A DNA stretch of 62,500 nucleotides from Glandiceps talaboti (GCF_964340395.1 NC_135568.1:7043079-7105578), one strand, 5' to 3'. Positions 1-14,892 are shown, counted from the stretch's first letter. Made by a program: numbers and translations. Notes: generated from the letters alone by a model not told the origin.

Positions 1-557
1 TTAAGTCAAGATAAAGAATACAAAGAAGTAAGTGGGACATTGTGTGGAAACTTAAAGGTGCGGAATATAATACAGTCTTATCAACGAATTTGGATTTTTA
101 ACACACAATAAGTGTGAAATAAGTACGACCTATTTGAGCACATGTTGTGGGGAACGAGTAGAGTTGTTAGTTGACGGTCATCAACTGCTTACGTGGTTTT
201 CATTTCTGACACCCCACTCCCTTCTTTACAATTCGACGCGAAATTGAGACGTTCGCGCCCTTTTCAAACCGAGGCAACACACCTGTTAGGTTTGGTACGC
301 ATTCTGTAAATACATTCGAGTGGGTACCTATCATGATCAGTGGTCGGAGGACCTGTTTCCAAGGAAACGGACACGGAATACCGATGTATTTGTTACTTTC
401 CTATCTACTTCATACTGATGAAACGAAATGTCTAGTTGGACAGAAAACCGTACTTAATAATTATGCAATTTTGGCATGGTTGGCTGTTAATAACACCCCG
501 CCTCTACCATGCACTTCTCTGGCAGGATAGAAAATAGATTTTTAAAAATTTAATAGC

Positions 558-660
558 CCTTCCAAATGACAACGCCTTCTTGTGATGAAATACAGCGCTG
601 TTTCTTCCAATGAATTGACCTTCCGAATAACAACGCCCTCTTGAGACGATACAAGGTAAT
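558..660. repeat. Degenerate 61-bp tandem duplication
   Basis: CCTTCCAAATGACAACGCC at 558 and CCTTCCGAATAACAACGCC at 619; a related ATGACAACGCTATCTTA recurs near 16015. Confidence 0.6.
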
Positions 661-1269
661 GATTTCGACTGAAACATAGTCATTCACGACATGTCTACTA
701 TTGGTATTAACAATAATAGACCCTTCATCAATTCAAACCATGGCTTTTTGTAAACGATAGAGGGCGCGATCTACAGGAAAGGAAGAGAATCTCGGCAAAA
801 CTGTAAATAATAAAATGACGTCATGATAACATTGTTTCTGACACCATAGATGGTTGGATGTTGATATTCGAGAGACGTTAAGAAGATTAAAACAAGGGAA
901 TAATTTTCGATTTTGTTTTATTTTCTCAAGGTATAATGTAAGAACTATAAAATTCAATATTAGTGATAAGACACCCCTCTGATAGGATATAAAATACAGG
1001 GATTAACAATAAAAAAATTCAACCCATTGAATGACTGAATAATGTAATGTCTTGTGATGCTATGATGCCCATATTACAATGTATGAAACCTTACGCGTGT
1101 ATGAGTGTCTAATCTTGATCCGAAACATATGTAACATTTTATATATGCATAGATTATGTACCAGAACCTAGAAGGAGCTGAATATGTCTGAAATTGCTCG
1201 ATAGAGAAGCCGACTTTATTAGTGATAAAAGGCCATAAACTGAATTGATACCCTTTTAGCCCGTCAATT

Positions 1270-1442
1270 GAAATTGAATGAATTCAAACCGGCCATTAAG
1301 ATATAGTTCGCAAACTATCCGATGACGTAATTTATTATACGTAGAAAAATGGAGAAGAAATTGACTGAACTCAAACCTGGTATTAGGAGATAACTTATAA
1401 ACAATCCGATGACGTAATTTATTGTACGTATCAAAAAATGTA
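1270..1442. repeat. 87-bp tandem duplication
   Basis: GAAATTGAATGAATTCAAACC (1270) and GAAATTGACTGAACTCAAACC (1357); both units end in a shared CCGATGACGTAATTTATT block. This explains the minus-strand open frame here. Confidence 0.8.
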
Positions 1443-1885
1443 CAGGAACTCCCTACTATGCAATCAATAGTTCTAACAATGCCTGAACACAAATTGTAAT
1501 GTTATAGAATTAATGTATTGATATTAGCATTATACTAGAATAGTTTCATGAAGGTTTTATGTATTTTTAGTTGAGTAAAAACTTTTATTCTCAGCTTGTG
1601 TGCCACTTTTAAGATTTTTTCGTTGTTCTTTGGTGGTTGGTTGCTATAATGACATGCCTTATGTACCCGTTAGCTTGGTTCCTAATACATAAGCGCTTTT
1701 TTTTGTTTATTTCAACGTTTCATTTGTTAGCTGTTTTGCCCCTTTCCCCGTTGTGGGGGTTCATCGTCACTTTGGGTCTTGAGAATTGGGTAGAGGGACC
1801 AGGATATGGCCGACTTCAAAGGATTGTGTCTGAGTAGCTTAGTGAACTTTTTAAGCAACTGAATGATCACATACCATCAATTTAA

Positions 1886-1945
1886 TTCAAACTTTCTTTA
1901 TTCCACGACGTTTCGAGAACCAGGCTCTTCTTCAGGTGTATGATT
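1886..1945 (-). other. Hammerhead-like core sequence, possible retroelement 3' tail
   Basis: Minus strand: CTGAAGA (1929-1935), a short self-pairing AGAGCC/GGTTCT segment, then CGAAACGTC (1907-1915), with CAC/GTG able to pair outside. CTGANGA..GAAA..GTC is the hammerhead ribozyme core order. A normal stem III is missing, so activity is doubtful. Confidence 0.35.
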
Positions 1946-2229
1946 CTAAAAGATGCATCAAAATAAAAAAAAATAAAAAAAATAACTACAATGTCTGGAA
2001 ATAAAACGAAAAACGAACTAAAATAGCCATTGCTAAAACCAAGCTGGAGGGAGAATAAAAACAAGAAACTTGCAAAGTACAGTACTCAGAAAAAGCTATG
2101 TTCGTCTTTTAAGAAGTGACAGACATAGAAATGTGCAAACTGGTTGTTGATATATGTGTGAAAGGGCGGGAAAAATCCACTGTAGACTTTGAGTCTTGTT
2201 CTATTACTCATCGTTCAGTAGCCGACGAA

Positions 2230-2405
2230 TACTGCCAATGTACTTTTTCACAAAGGGTAATCATATAGGATAACATTATATTACATTGCACTGTATTAAG
2301 TCAAATGACATTGCTTTACTAATATATCACATCAGATCAAATTGCACAACATTCCATAGTATAAGATTAGATAACATTACTTTATATTACATTACATTAC
2401 ATTAG
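2230..2405. repeat. Degenerate ATTACATT-rich simple repeat
   Basis: Ends in a clean (ATTAC)n run at about 2382-2404. Confidence 0.6.
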
Positions 2406-2769
2406 TTTCCCAAACTCGATTTAATGCGGGTTGCTTGGAAACTCCAGAAGGGCGCAGTCAAGTCCGGGACCCACTGGTTGCCTCAGTCCCCCAATTTGGT
2501 ACCCAGTGTATATAGGATGGTGCAAGTTCATACAAGTTATGTACTGAGTATAAATATTGGGTGTCGTATAAAGGTAATAAATCGAGATGTGTTGATTGTC
2601 AGTGTGTACTACTGTCAAGACAGGTAGCCAGACAGACAAACAGACACAGAGACAGACGGTACACATACACTGTCATGCAGTCAAAGAGAAGAAAGGAAGA
2701 CAGACTTATAGACAGACACAGATAAACAAACAGGAGAGACAACCAGTCGACCACTGAGCCAGCCGAACG

Positions 2770-2773
2770 GACG

Positions 2774-2825
<52 letters not shown>

Positions 2826-3055
2826 GTCAGTCAGTCAGTCAGTCAGTCAGTCAGATACGGACATATATATATGGACAGAGATACGGACATATATATATGG
2901 ACAGACAAACGCCAGACAGACAGACAGACAGACAGACACACTGATGCGAGACAGACCGCCAGACATGCATACATACAGAAATAGAGATACAGAAGCAGGC
3001 AGACAATATATATATGTGTATATACATACACACATACATACATACATACATACAT

Positions 3056-3086
<31 letters not shown>

Positions 3087-3251
3087 TACATACATACATA
3101 CATACATACATACATACATACATACATACATACATACATACATACATACATACATACATACATACATACATACATACATACATACATACAGACAGACAGA
3201 CAGGTGGCAGACACAACAGCCAGTCAGACAGACAGACAGACAGATAGACAT

Positions 3252-3286
<35 letters not shown>

Positions 3287-3292
3287 GGCAGG
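2770..3292. repeat. Compound microsatellite (GACA)n-(GTCA)n-(CATA)n-(GACA)n
   Basis: (GACA)n 2773-2826, (GTCA)n to 2853, a duplicated block with GGACATATATATATGGACAG, (CATA)n 3029-3190, and (GACA)n 3186-3290. All open frames here are repeat translations. Confidence 0.95.
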
Positions 3293-3742
3293 CAGAAGGT
3301 GGTATACTTAGCACAATGATTAATTGGCGTCAAAATACGAGTTAGTCGAGGTCTTTGCAATGAATGTCTATTACGCAAACACAGTTTATTTATAGTGCTA
3401 TAAAACCTTGGTTTATTTATTATAGCGTAGACCCAACGTGACCCCTTGATCATAAACTGGCAGGCTGGAAGACATTATCATCTATTTTGAAATGTCAGGT
3501 TCGATATTTTATCGCGATGAATTATCTATAAGACTGAGAATTCATCCAGTGCTGGTGTATATAGGGATGTTATTAATTGTAAATAGCGAGGGCGTCGACC
3601 TTTAGATGTACAGTATTAAACTATGGATATGGACTTTTCAGAAACCTTCTGTTCGGACGAATTTGGACAAATACTAAACGCCGTGCTTCAAGCAAATGCA
3701 GTGTGATGCCATTTATATAAGAAAACATATTTCAACATTATC

Positions 3743-4099
<357 letters not shown>

Positions 4100-6211
4100 G
4101 GGCAATTGAACAATCGACACTTAAAGCGGACAGATGATAGCAAAATAAATGACAAAGGGTATACACGTATGTACTTAAAATGAAATTAAAAATCAGTAGT
4201 TGTTACCGGATGTAATAAGAGCGTCTCCCAAATCCAAGGACACTACCGCCAGCACCCATTATAAAGTAAGTGTATATTTAAATCCACTGATAAGGAAATA
4301 CTTACCAAATAGTGCAGGGAGAGCGAGCTATAATCTATAATATCGCCGACTTTATTAATAAAACACACTCACAGATTTACAATCTAAATCCTCTATCACG
4401 ACAGTGTTTTCTCGACTACAACAGTTGGTGTTTATCCCCTGCATGCAATCAGACCACAGTATACAGCGTTTGTAGCGACACACATAGCGGCAGAGATTTC
4501 ATATCTTTATTATTTAGTAACACATACTTCGATATCATCATTTATGGCTGTGTGGAATTTTCTGTGTAAATTTTCAGTCTCTCTACCGTACCTTCCTGAT
4601 GGGCTTTATGTCAGAGCACCGTTCTTCTTCAACCACGCAACTAACGTCTTCTCATTTCTCAGTTCCCAGTGCTCTTTTTATCTTCCATTTTTCATGACTC
4701 CAGTCATTACATGTTTTATAAACCCATCAGCTAATTTCACCCCAGCAGAACTAAACATAATCACAGTTTAATCGATCTCTGCCATGCCAGTGTATATCAT
4801 GAAATATACTCATGTGGCACACAACGCCGGTTTACCAACGACAAAAAATTGACCCGTGAAATGTACATGAAATTCACCCATAAATCATACCGTAAAACGA
4901 ACCCAGGGGTGTTATGTTATATGCGAAATTGAAAATCTCATCAATATAAATATACATGGCAATTGTTAAAGCACGTAATCGGGAATCTGACACTTTTTTT
5001 CACAGGTTTCATTTTTTATATAAAACGGTGCCATATTTCAAGAACTAAAACGTGTATTGCATAATAATTATTAAGAACCACTGGTCAGAACTTTAATGAT
5101 AACAGTAATTGCTGGCAATATTTAGAAGAAGAAAAAAACGTCATCGAATTTTCGAGTGCGTGAGAGCTGGCAGATCCGCCAGTAGCTATTATCAGTGGGT
5201 TATTCCTTAATGAGTAGGGACTTTATAATGATTCGAATTATTGGGGGAAAAAAACTTTCAGGAAAATTCTTATTAAAAACTTAAAGGTATGGCATAATTA
5301 TCAGGAAACGCAATTTTGGAACATGTATCGGGAAAACGCAATATTTTGACAAGAGATCGGAGAACATGCAAAATGGCTGAAAATTATCGTGAAAAACACA
5401 AAGTTGAAAAAATTACCAAGAAAACGCAACTATATAGATTATGTCATTTTTTTAAAGCCAAAGTTTCACTCCCAGGTTCTGGCATCATATCAGTGGAGCA
5501 TAACGATTACGTGAGACCATTCTTTTGTTTTGGACCAACTTTTTCTATAGTTAGGCTAAATCTTAACATTTCTCCGAACTGAGCAATGATGACGCAATAT
5601 TCTATTTTGACCATTCTAATTCTTGCATACGTCAATATGTTTTAGTTTATTTACATGGTTGTATTAAACCTTGTTTATTAGGCTAACGTATTTTCTCATG
5701 GCATGTAACCCTTCTATGGGTCAAGTAGAATCAATAACATTTCCTAAATTGGGGACAGATTTTGTGTACTGTATTGTAAAAACGACGACGGAATATCCAC
5801 AGACCATAAAATCTTGAATACACCATAAGATGTGACATATAATGTAGTTTATCTTGCACAGTAGTAACCGACGATGTAAAATGAAAACCAATCGTTAATT
5901 GGCTTTTAAACCGTTGAAATATTCAAATAAACCAATCACGTAATCCGTAAAGAATGTTGTATACATTACAGTCTACACAATTTTGGAGCGGCCTCACTAT
6001 ATATCTAATTGTAAATGTTTATTTTCCGCGTGATTGGACTGAATGTTATTTCGACATTTGCATCTGGACACAGCTGTTCCAACCTACCTTTGAAATGATC
6101 GAGAGAGCTGAAAAGTTCATCTTTCTTGCAGATGTTCTAGTAAATAGTCATTAATGTATTGGATAGCATGGGAATTACTAAGCTTTGTACCCAGCAAAAT
6201 CAATCAACGTA
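4100..6211. other. No gene recognised
   Basis: Frames of 66-88 codons on the plus strand lack splice context and family resemblance. Confidence 0.6.
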
Positions 6212-6484
6212 GTTGTGTATGTATGTATGTATGTATGTATGTATGTATGTATGTATGTATGTATGTATGTATGTATGTATGTATGTATGTATGTATGTAT
6301 GTATGTATGTATGTATGTATGTATGTATGTATGTATGTATGTATGTATGTATGTATGTATGTATGTATGTATGTATGTATGTATGTATGTATGTATGTAT
6401 GTATGTATGTATGTATGTGTGTGTGTGTGTGTGTGTTGTGTGTGTGTATGTATGTATACATGTATGTATGTATGTATGTATGTA

Positions 6485-6517
<33 letters not shown>

Positions 6518-6695
6518 ATGTATGTATGTGTTTGTGTGTGTATGTATGTATGTATGTATGTATGTATGTATGTATGTATGTATGTATGTATGTATGTATG
6601 TATGTATGTATGTATGTATGTATGTATGTATGTATGTATGTATGTATGTATGCATGCATGTATGTATGAGTGTATGTGCGTACGTACGTGCGTGC

Positions 6696-6737
<42 letters not shown>

Positions 6738-6738
6738 A
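6212..6738. repeat. Large (GTAT)n/(GTGT)n/(GTCT)n microsatellite
   Basis: About 500 bases, nearly pure (ATGT)n for the first 205 bases. Produces long spurious frames in several phases. Confidence 0.97.
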
Positions 6739-7617
6739 TAGGTAGGTAGGTACGGAGGGACGGACATACAGATATATATACATATATTCTCTGCGAAATC
6801 CAAACTCAAATCCTGTAACAACTTGTACTTAAAATTACGTTGCATTGCAAGCATTGCCCTTGTTTGAATGAATGCTGTCGTTCGAATTGTACGTTGCGAG
6901 ATTTTATCCTTTGGTGGTGGTGTGAGAGAAGACCTGAATGCAGAGTAATGTTCATTACATATTTCTAACGCTGATCGCAAGATGGCGCACTATAGGATAA
7001 AATCAAACGATTGCGTGTTTACGCCTGTCAGCAGCTGCATTTGGATGTCTTTTCATTGAAATAAATCGCTTTCCATTCTTTCACATCACGTTTTATATAA
7101 TCACTGCGAACATTAGTTTGACCTACATTCTTGATTCGAGGTTGAACATTATCAATAAGTGAAAACAAAACGACGATGAAATATTTATTCAAGTTTTATA
7201 AATTTTCGGAATTCTTTTACCCAATTGCAAATTACGGTGTGGCTCAACAAATTGATTTATGACGGACTTTAGCTAGCTATGAAATGCATGCAGTAAAATA
7301 CTAGTTATAGCAAAATTGGCCGAATGACGTATCCACTTGGTACGCTGGTATTGTTCTTGAGCACGTACGTACGTCATGGCAAATAGAAATTCTGGTATCT
7401 TCGACGAGATATCGAATTCGGGTCAAAGAAGATTTTTTGCTACGAGCAAGTAATTTATCCATCACACGGCTACCATTTATCAATCAATCCTACAACTGGA
7501 TTTCCTCGGGTACTGAACTGCCCATACATCTAGTTTAATTGACTAAAAATTGTGAAGAACAGAGTGAAGAACTTGACAGTTTGTTTTATTTTCGTCCAAA
7601 AATTCAGGAGTAGGTTT

Positions 7618-8075
7618 TATCGACGTCATTAACTTCATATAATCTACATGGATGATGACGCTTAATAGTGATTTCAACAAAATATTTCCATGACGTCATT
7701 GTTTTAACTCTCAATTACGTCATCTATTTGTGTTTTACTTATTAACGTGGTTGTTGCAATCTAAGTTGGTATTTTGTTCAGTGACAACATGTTACCCTAA
7801 ATCGGTGTTCTTACTTGGGTGACGTCATTGTTTCACTTCAAAAAATTGTCATCAGTATTTTTTACATCAGTTACGTTATTGTTTTACTCTAAGAATTACG
7901 TCACTTATGCTTTTTATTCAGTGACATCATTTTACTATAAAAATTACATCATGTTTTACTCAAAATTGCGCTATCAATATTTTCTACTTCAGTGACGTCA
8001 TTGTTTTACTTTAAAAATTACGTCATCGATTCGTTGACGTTATTGTGTTACTCTAAGATTACGTCATCGTTGGTT
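7618..8075. repeat. Degenerate CRE-like repeat field
   Basis: Six or seven eroded units of roughly 60-80 bases, each with TGACGTCATTGTTTTAC-like and AATTACGTCAT-like sequence. Perfect TGACGTCA octamers at 7691, 7820 and 7993; variants TGACATCA, TTGACGTTA and TTACGTTA elsewhere. Confidence 0.75.
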
Positions 8076-10163
8076 TTGCCATGGTTACAATCGCTGATAT
8101 TTTTGAAAATTAAAATTGATAAAAAAATGTCCTAATCTTTGGGTTGGATTGTTATAACATCGTCATAGCGATTGTACGGTTGCGAACAATTTTTTTTTAT
8201 CGCACGGTACACAAATGAGCTTACTTAGTATTCATCAGATATGAATATATTAATATTCATATTCCATTTGGTAATATTTGATAATATTGTTGACTTGTTG
8301 ATAAATTGTTGGGACGTTGTGTAAATCTGTCATCGTCAAAAAGTAAAAGTGTAAACTACAAACTGACGAATAAAAACGTCACATTTCTATTCCCGGCCCC
8401 CTATTTATTTTCTTGTCACGATTCATCCACTTTTATTCTGGCTACTAGTATCAAATACAGCACGTTCTTCTTTACAATGTTGACTTTTACCAGCCTGAAG
8501 TATTCCTTTGCGAAAACTCCAATCTCAATTATACTAAAAAACTACATAGCTAAATAGTCTAGTGTTTAACTGAAACGACTACATAGAAAACATTATCAAG
8601 CACGAAGTCGAAATCCGATCTAAAATCAATACATGTTAAAATCGTATATGCTATTTCTGCCAGGTCAAGGTTTGAAGACATTAATATTGAGTCACCTAGG
8701 AGGTACAAGAACCTTTAAGTTTGTGAGAATTACCCACATTCTTGCACATCTACTTTTTCCAGCTTGTTGCAAGGTTTTCTTCATTTCAATAATTCAGTGC
8801 GCCTTTCAGACCTCTGAACTTCTTACGCTTAGTTTACACTTGTGTGCGCAAATGGCGATATATGGATAGCTGAAACAGCGTATGTAATCACGCATCGGGA
8901 CATGCCAAGGTAAATTGGTTTTCACAGAGTCAATCATCTCACCTGAGTGAGTAGATATGGACGAAACCATTCCCCCCGTGGGTTGGACGAGACCGACACG
9001 CCGTGGTTACGGTACTGAGCTTCGAACTGAAATTATTTTCGGAGGCTTCTATTATCGCAACTCTATGTTTATTTTGACTAAAATTCATACCCAGCTTCCT
9101 TTTCTTACACATTTTGTCTGAAAATTGTTCAAAATCTAAAAATCTTGAAAAAGTCCACCCCTCTTTTCAGGAAATTCTATTATTTTCTTATCGTTTGAAA
9201 CTCAGTGTTGAAATGAACGCAGGAAACAATTTTAAGATTGTTCGGTAGATAAAAATTTGATCAGATCGAAGCGAATTGTTCATTTTCCCCATTTGCTTTT
9301 GGTAATATCGTTGAATGTACTCTCAAGATAGCCGACAATTTCTTTTTGTGCGCCAATTTCGGATGATGAGTAAAGCTGACACAGCGTATATCAAGAAACG
9401 TAATACTGTTGTCTAATATTAGTGCGGCAAAATTTTTGTTCATCAAAGGAAATCTATTTATTCTGACATCTTGATGTACATTACACAGTTTCTAGTTTAA
9501 TAACCGAAGGAATGAAACATGAACTCTTGAATCGTGAGAAAAGAAAAGAAAAAAAAAGAAAAAAAAAAAGAATTTAAAAAAAAACAAACTGCGAAACGAA
9601 GCCAGGCGAAACATGATAAGATAGGCGCTGGATACAACACAAACATCATAAGCAAACCCAAATAAACAAACAACATAAACAAATATGACTCAACAAGAAT
9701 AAACAAATTTTAGAAAATAAGTACGAACCAGACGAAAAAATAACTACGAAACGGAGTATACTCATATACTGTGAAAAAATGGAAAAATGAGCGGTATTGG
9801 TTTAAACTAACGTACAAACGAATATAATATTCAATTTGACATGTTTTTCTATTCTGTTTCATATTCGAATGAAATGCAAGGATACAAATTGTGAGATACA
9901 AGAAATATTCCTACTGATTTTCAGTTTGAAATTTTAAAGTAGGGAAACTTTAGAAGAATTTGAAATTTCCCGTGTGATTAACATGTGTTTTGAACGTGTA
10001 CAAACAGTTGAGGTCTTGAGAGATTTGAAACGTGTTAAAAACAAGAATGATGGGAAAGACACTTACGCAGGAAAAGGAACGACGGAGTAATTAAGTGGTC
10101 CAGAGAGGAACTAGTTAGGGGAGGTGGGGATAGATAAATAGTAACACAGATAGCGTCAGTAAA
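8076..10163. other. No gene recognised
   Basis: AT-rich, with an A-rich GAAAA stretch near 9540-9590. Confidence 0.6.
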
Positions 10164-10431
<268 letters not shown>

Positions 10432-12127
10432 TTGTAGTTAATTTTCAGTTTTCTTATTGCACTGTCCTTGCAGTATCACTCATATCACAGACATGTAAGT
10501 GATTTAGTGAGGTCTTATGTTTGATTACGAAATCTTGGAAAATGAAATTCCGGGGTAAGACAGTAAGCTATGTATGCACCAGCTGATAAACCAACATGTC
10601 ATTGTAGAAGTAAACTCACTGTAAATCTGGTATCGATTCCCATCATAAGCTGTCAACGGGCCAGGGCAGAATCGAATCATGCTAAATCCGGTTGTATTAT
10701 CCCTACACGGAAAATTCAATTACTGATGACATTTCAAAAGTACGTTAGTTATTTTCATCCTTTGAGCGACACACAGCCAATTTCTATTGAAATAAAATCA
10801 ACTTTATATTCATCCATAACTAAATTCTGGAAAGATAAATACGGGTGTTGATGAAGAAAATTTGCGAGAATTTAATAAGCTTGAAGATGAGCCGCCTGAC
10901 GCCAATACAGTTTCACAACAGAGAATTCAATTCAAAGTGATCAACGTATTCGTATATACCTTGAGGAAAACCGGAAACAGCCGCTTGGAGAATGTACCGG
11001 AATGCCGTTGTACGGGAATTAATACATTTGGACAGCAACTTTCTGCCCCTTCGACAAGTACACTTTCTTGCTGATTTTCTGACATTTGCTATTGATAATG
11101 ATTGACAGTTTCTTCAAGATTTGTTGCTAAAAGGGTATACATTCGTTTGTTTAAGTTTACATCACCTGAGCTAGCTTGGAGTATGATCATGTCGTGTGTT
11201 TAAATTGCACCGAAGATTGTTTGGTCATCTGGGGAACGGTAAATAAACTGCCCTTGTTTCGAATACATAGAGTAGACACAATCGATCCCAATTATCGGTC
11301 TATTAAAATTAAATAGCAAGGGGGAATCTTCAATTTCACGTCAATTATTTTTAGCATCTCCGGAGTAGATCTATCAGATTCATTAGAATGTTAGTAAGAC
11401 GTGCGTCAGAAGCCGACTCCTAATTTGAGAGTATATCTTGAACTGTTCAGAAAGTCGTCAGTTTACGTGTATTGTCGAACCACTTGACCGGGTAGATTTC
11501 TCTGGTCGTGCTTTTTGTGTAAAAGTAATTGCTACCGAGTGTTTTTTTTTGAAGTCAGATTTTTTCCAATTCAGATGAAGACAACTAGTAACTCTTAATT
11601 GTAATTATAGCTGTGTACAAAATTGTTAACAGAAACAGTTCTCAAAGGACCGCTTTACGAATTTTGTGTAGTGTTCATTTTATGCGTTTTAAATCTTATA
11701 TTATTTCAATTCACTGGACAGTGGTTATAGTCAATTACCTTTGATTTTACAGGCACGTAATTCATATCCGTCGATAAGCTCAGTTCCCTCACGGTATTTT
11801 TATATCCTTGAAGTATAAGTCCACGACCATCTCCAAATGAACACCTCCTGTAGCAATTCAAAGGATGTATTTTGTTTCCGTGGCTTCATACATTGCAGGA
11901 ACTGGAAATTAAAAAATACAAGGGTTTAAGGTAGCACTATGGGGGGGGGGGGGTAATTTTACTGAAATTCAAAGTCCTTTAAATCTCTCAAAACTTTGCC
12001 ACATAAAGGCTTGGACCGTTTGGAAGTATAAAAGAAATTTTGAGGTTCAACAACTTATTTTTGAGGAAATCGACAGTCTTGTAGCTATTTACTCATACAA
12101 GTAAAATATCAACTCATTCGGCCATAT

Positions 12128-12162
12128 TGGATTCTATATTCGGCCATATTGGATCATTTTGA
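12128..12162. repeat. Short tandem duplication ATTCGGCCATATTGGAT
   Basis: Two copies of a 17-base unit about 23 bases apart. Confidence 0.7.
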
Positions 12163-13661
12163 CCCATATTTCAGAAATATCCATGGTAACCATTATTTTT
12201 TTCTGGATTATAACTTGTGTTTGGGAGTTTTCTTGAATAAGGCAAGGAGCTCGAGTTTCATTTTTATCTCCTAGTCGTATACTATGTGAATAAAGTATTG
12301 AAATATGTCGCAAACTCAATTCTAAAAATATCACGATGACGTCAAGTATTAGAAAAAAATGACGTCATTAAAATACCAAATGTGAAGATAATGTCAAAAA
12401 CCTCTAAAATGAGCGCGGTTTTCGTAATACCTCTGGTGTTTTGAAATCTTAAATTACTTTTATACATCATTTTTCCCTTGTTTGGTCCGCGGAAATCACA
12501 TCCAAATTATTGAGTGTGTGTCGCAAGGTTAAGCGGCACATCATATCCTGCTGCCGTATCCAGTTTGCCAATAATAGGCGAAGGTAAATGTGACGTAAAA
12601 TTAGACAAACTCAAACGATGGAGCTATCTTCAAAGATATAGGCTGATTAAGTCTACCAAAATTAAGAAAAAAAAAATGCTTAACAACCGTAATATGGTAA
12701 AATGAGCCAAAATTGCAGGAACTCGTTACTTATATGTAGCTGTAATTCCGACAGAAACCAGCTATCGGGTTGTTGTTCTTTTTTACTGCATATTTATTTG
12801 ACGCCGATCAGTTCCTTTCCAGACAAGATGAAGTAGAAATTACCTGTTATCTAAGTATGTCGAAGTGTTGAATGATTTTTGTGACATATCAAGCCAGGAT
12901 AGTAAATTTTCGTTTTTAAAGACGTTTTTAATTTTTATTCAAAGAGTTCTAAATCCAGATCAATACGTTAGATACAAATTTGCAAATTTGTAGATAGACG
13001 ACAAAATGTTGACCAAAAATGAAGCGCCACCATCTTTTTATTATACGTCTTTAAAAACAAAATGCGACTTCGAAGCTGTGATGTTGCAAGCGGTTTTGGA
13101 AGTGGCAGGTGGGTGTTGTGATTGGGTCTTCCAGAAAGAAATGACGGTATGAACTTTGACCTCATGCAGTTACCGTGTCGACTGTAAGCCGAATGAGAAG
13201 GTTTACAAATTTGCTATAACAACTCCCCACTGTCTACATTTGTAACATACCCTAGGTATACATAAAATGTCAGTCCCTCTTCTTTTCATCTCATCAAAAC
13301 CGGTAGATAGTGATTAGCAAGGTGGGTTATCGATTTAAAAAAAAAATGTTCTGATATTATCCTTCTGACCTATGACCTATGAGGGTTTTTAACGAGTTAT
13401 CACAGTGGCCTCTTTTATATCCAAGTTTCTTCATGACCCCCGATTTCTGGAATGTGACCGAAAAATGACGCCCTCTATGGCCGGATCAGAAACAAATCAA
13501 TGTCCCTGATGGTAAGATGGAAAAACCGTGATCACAAGCATAAAAATAAAAACATCCAAGCTATATATTTACAACATGCAAATAATTATGAATTATGACG
13601 TCACAGACTATCAGCTCTATCATAAGTCCACAGGTTTCAATACTTAGATGCTCGAACTGGT

Positions 13662-13705
13662 CAATCAATCAATCAATCAATCAATCAGTTGATTGACTGA
13701 CTGAC

Positions 13706-13745
<40 letters not shown>
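13662..13745. repeat. Head-to-head (CAAT)n / (TTGA)n inverted microsatellite
   Basis: (TCAA)n 13662-13687 followed, after GTTGATTGACTGACTGAC, by its complement (TGAT)n to 13744; capable of a long hairpin. Confidence 0.9.
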
Positions 13746-14713
13746 GCTCGAAAGATTGGGTGTAAACATTTATTACAACATGGCGAGTACAATAATAGGT
13801 AATCATCTCATACAAATCTGATCGCAAATGTTTTGAATGAAAATTCATCATTAATTTATGATGTCGAGTTTTCGAAATAGCAATTCTCAGTTCTGACATT
13901 GGTTAAAGCATAAAGCTAAGTTATATAGAGAGCCGTATAAGTACACCTATGACATTTTCCTTTCAAATGCGTAAACATCTCTCAGAGGGGACGGACTTGT
14001 TCTGATTTGTAACCAAGCCTTCCGGGATATTAGTGATATATACGGCAAAACAGACTCAACTCAAGTGGAAGACATGCAGCAATTTCTCGTCGGAGTAGAG
14101 AATCCGACCGTCTTGCGAGATAATGGATAAATGTCACCCGCTGAAATGATAGCGGGACTGACCTAAGCACTTCCATGGGAAATTACTGTAATCTTCCTTC
14201 GGTAGAAAACTGTCACTACGTATGACTATCAACCGATGCTCAAAGGAGCAACAGATACTAATCTTACCGGTCGACACATTTACATTTAAAGTGTCTCTAA
14301 CTCAATTTTCGTACTTCATTTGTACATTTTTTGTGTTTAAGTATGCACATATGGTTATTGATATGACTGCCTCCTCCATGACAGAAGTCAAATCGCGCGT
14401 GATGTGACTTAAAAACGTGACCTAATAGCCACACGGTAAATGAAAAAAAACGAGAACAGTCCTTTTGCAGTTTGATACCGGTACTTTTGGGATCTTGACT
14501 TTTCAAAATTTCATGAAAAATATTTCTTCAACTATAAATACAAAAGTATGATAAAATATTAATGATTATATTATTTTTTAGCGAGTAATTTTGTTCGCAA
14601 CACATTTATTTACTATTTAGGTTATACTACGTAGTAATGTAAAAATAACAGGGTTTGAAGAAGAAAACGAAGTCGAAGGAGACAACAATGACGATAATGT
14701 TGGTTGGGGTGAT

Positions 14714-14786
14714 GATGATGATGATGATGATGATGGTGATGGTGGTGGTGGTGGTGGTGGTGGTGATGATGATGGCGGTGATGATA

Positions 14787-14840
<54 letters not shown>

Positions 14841-14861
14841 GTGATGGTGGCGTGGTGGTGG

Positions 14862-14892
<31 letters not shown>

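Larger units (their letters stand above)
1..2229. other. No gene recognised
   Basis: AT-rich sequence with short chance frames only, apart from the duplications and the 1.9 kb tail-like sequence listed separately. Confidence 0.6.
10432..14713. other. No gene recognised
   Basis: Short frames only; a G12 tract at about 11941-11952 and an occasional GACGTCA motif near 12338-12366. Confidence 0.55.

Noticed and set aside
6154-6980. Open frames up to 258 codons over the GTAT array
   Set aside because: Repeat translation, as in the 3.0 and 25.0 kb arrays; no domain, no splice context.
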